NCBI RefSeq assembly: GCF_046844695.1 | Contig: NZ_CP177354.1 | Location: forward strand, 3,968,001 to 4,032,000 | Source of the DNA: Pokkaliibacter plantistimulans | GTDB lineage: Bacteria; Pseudomonadota; Gammaproteobacteria; Pseudomonadales; Balneatricaceae | Direction of reading: 5' to 3' | Length of the DNA stretch: 64,000 bases | Part shown: positions 63,798 through 64,000 of the stretch, piece by piece | Layout: the number at the start of each line of letters is the position of its first letter | How positions within the stretch are numbered: the first letter of the stretch is position 1 | The notes under the pieces: generated by a model | The model's input: the letters and a program-made list of their open reading frames with translations, nothing else | The model's database searches: none | What the model was told of the DNA's origin: nothing | Translations under genes and position numbers: made by a program

Positions 63798-64000
63798 TGA
63801 AGCATAGAAGCGTTTCGCTGTTTACCGCAGTCCTGTTCTGGGTGTTGACCGCGTTCACCCTGACCGTCTCGGTTTTGCTGTACACCACCTACTCCAATGC
63901 GGTCGATGCCCTGAAAATAGAGCAGGAAAATACGCTCTCGCATACCCGCTCAAGCGCCCAGCTCTACTTCGATCATTTGCTGAGCCTGCAGGCTCAGCAT
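63797..64000 (+). CDS. luxQ: LuxQ-type sensor kinase, N-terminal part (cut by window end)
   Basis: The first 68 codons of a membrane sensor. A membrane segment (SLFTAVLFWVLTAFTLTVSV and beyond, about 7-30) is followed by the start of a periplasmic region with helical HTRSSAQLYFDHLLSLQAQH, which matches the first helix of the LuxQ periplasmic PAS-type domain. It overlaps luxP by one base. The kinase domains lie outside the window, so LuxQ identity rests on the partner and this short piece. Confidence 0.82.
   Translation, partial: MKHRSVSLFTAVLFWVLTAFTLTVSVLLYTTYSNAVDALKIEQENTLSHTRSSAQLYFDHLLSLQAQH

Noticed and set aside
1..64000. tRNA, rRNA and CRISPR arrays
   Set aside because: No cloverleaf, rRNA-like segment or regularly spaced direct repeats with unique spacers were seen.

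Overview
The window (about 55% G+C, densely coded) reads as a chromosome segment of a gammaproteobacterium, most likely of the Oceanospirillales type. Pointers are an OmpW porin, a LuxP/LuxQ pair closely resembling the Vibrio autoinducer-2 receptor, SulP paired with a tandem UspA protein, several c-di-GMP signalling proteins and an assimilatory nitrate reductase-siroheme pair. Species assignment is inference; there are no rRNA or tRNA genes here to anchor it.

Layout. 1-3318: branched-chain 2-oxoacid dehydrogenase E1-alpha (cut by the window edge), E1-beta and an E2 with two lipoyl domains, closed by a strong terminator. 3430-6628: a four-gene minus-strand operon that looks like type III secretion cargo: three proteins sharing an N-terminal module, a CesT-type chaperone, and a last gene resembling the HopA1 effector family. 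6925-15075: metabolic and membrane genes (Bcr/CflA efflux, a PRMT-like methyltransferase, an Lrp regulator divergent from a Gate-domain membrane protein, a GFA enzyme plus exported esterase, an Amj-type lipid II flippase, an exported unknown). 15168-19847: a membrane-less chemoreceptor fused to a solute-binding domain, a glutamine amidotransferase, and a DWG-type protein kinase with an unknown C-terminal half. 19904-21470: a 139-bp-period tandem repeat split by an IS110-family element whose transposase carries an amber codon. 21481-26516: a large hybrid CHASE-PAS histidine kinase overlapping a response regulator-GGDEF protein. 27043-30642: gene debris (PAS/HD-GYP remnant, alcohol dehydrogenase tail with its terminator) among a flavodoxin-type oxidoreductase, a DMT exporter and an AraC regulator.

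30691-41427: two unknown genes, an AidB homologue, a ferritin-like PA2169-family protein, a succinate CoA-transferase preceded by 15-bp iterons, an RraB-like protein, an HD hydrolase, a TPR-LicD-cytidylyltransferase fusion and OmpW. 41428-50853: one co-oriented catabolic block for ureides/amides (allantoate amidohydrolase, ureidoglycine-glyoxylate-type aminotransferase, TauE permease, HpxW-like oxamate amidohydrolase, amidase, polar amino acid ABC transporter), with two copies of a GAAAC-N4-GTTTC palindrome. 51283-57203: GGDEF-EAL protein, SulP transporter, a MITE-like element and a UspA protein. 57271-62289: nasA-cobA behind a leader that contains an intrinsic terminator, and a divergent LysR regulator. 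62682-64000: luxP and the start of luxQ.

The most unusual items are the HopA1-like effector/chaperone operon, the soluble MCP-SBP fusion, the IS110 insertion whose empty site can be reconstructed from a neighbouring repeat, a two-copy MITE-like family, and the paired palindromes in the ureide block.
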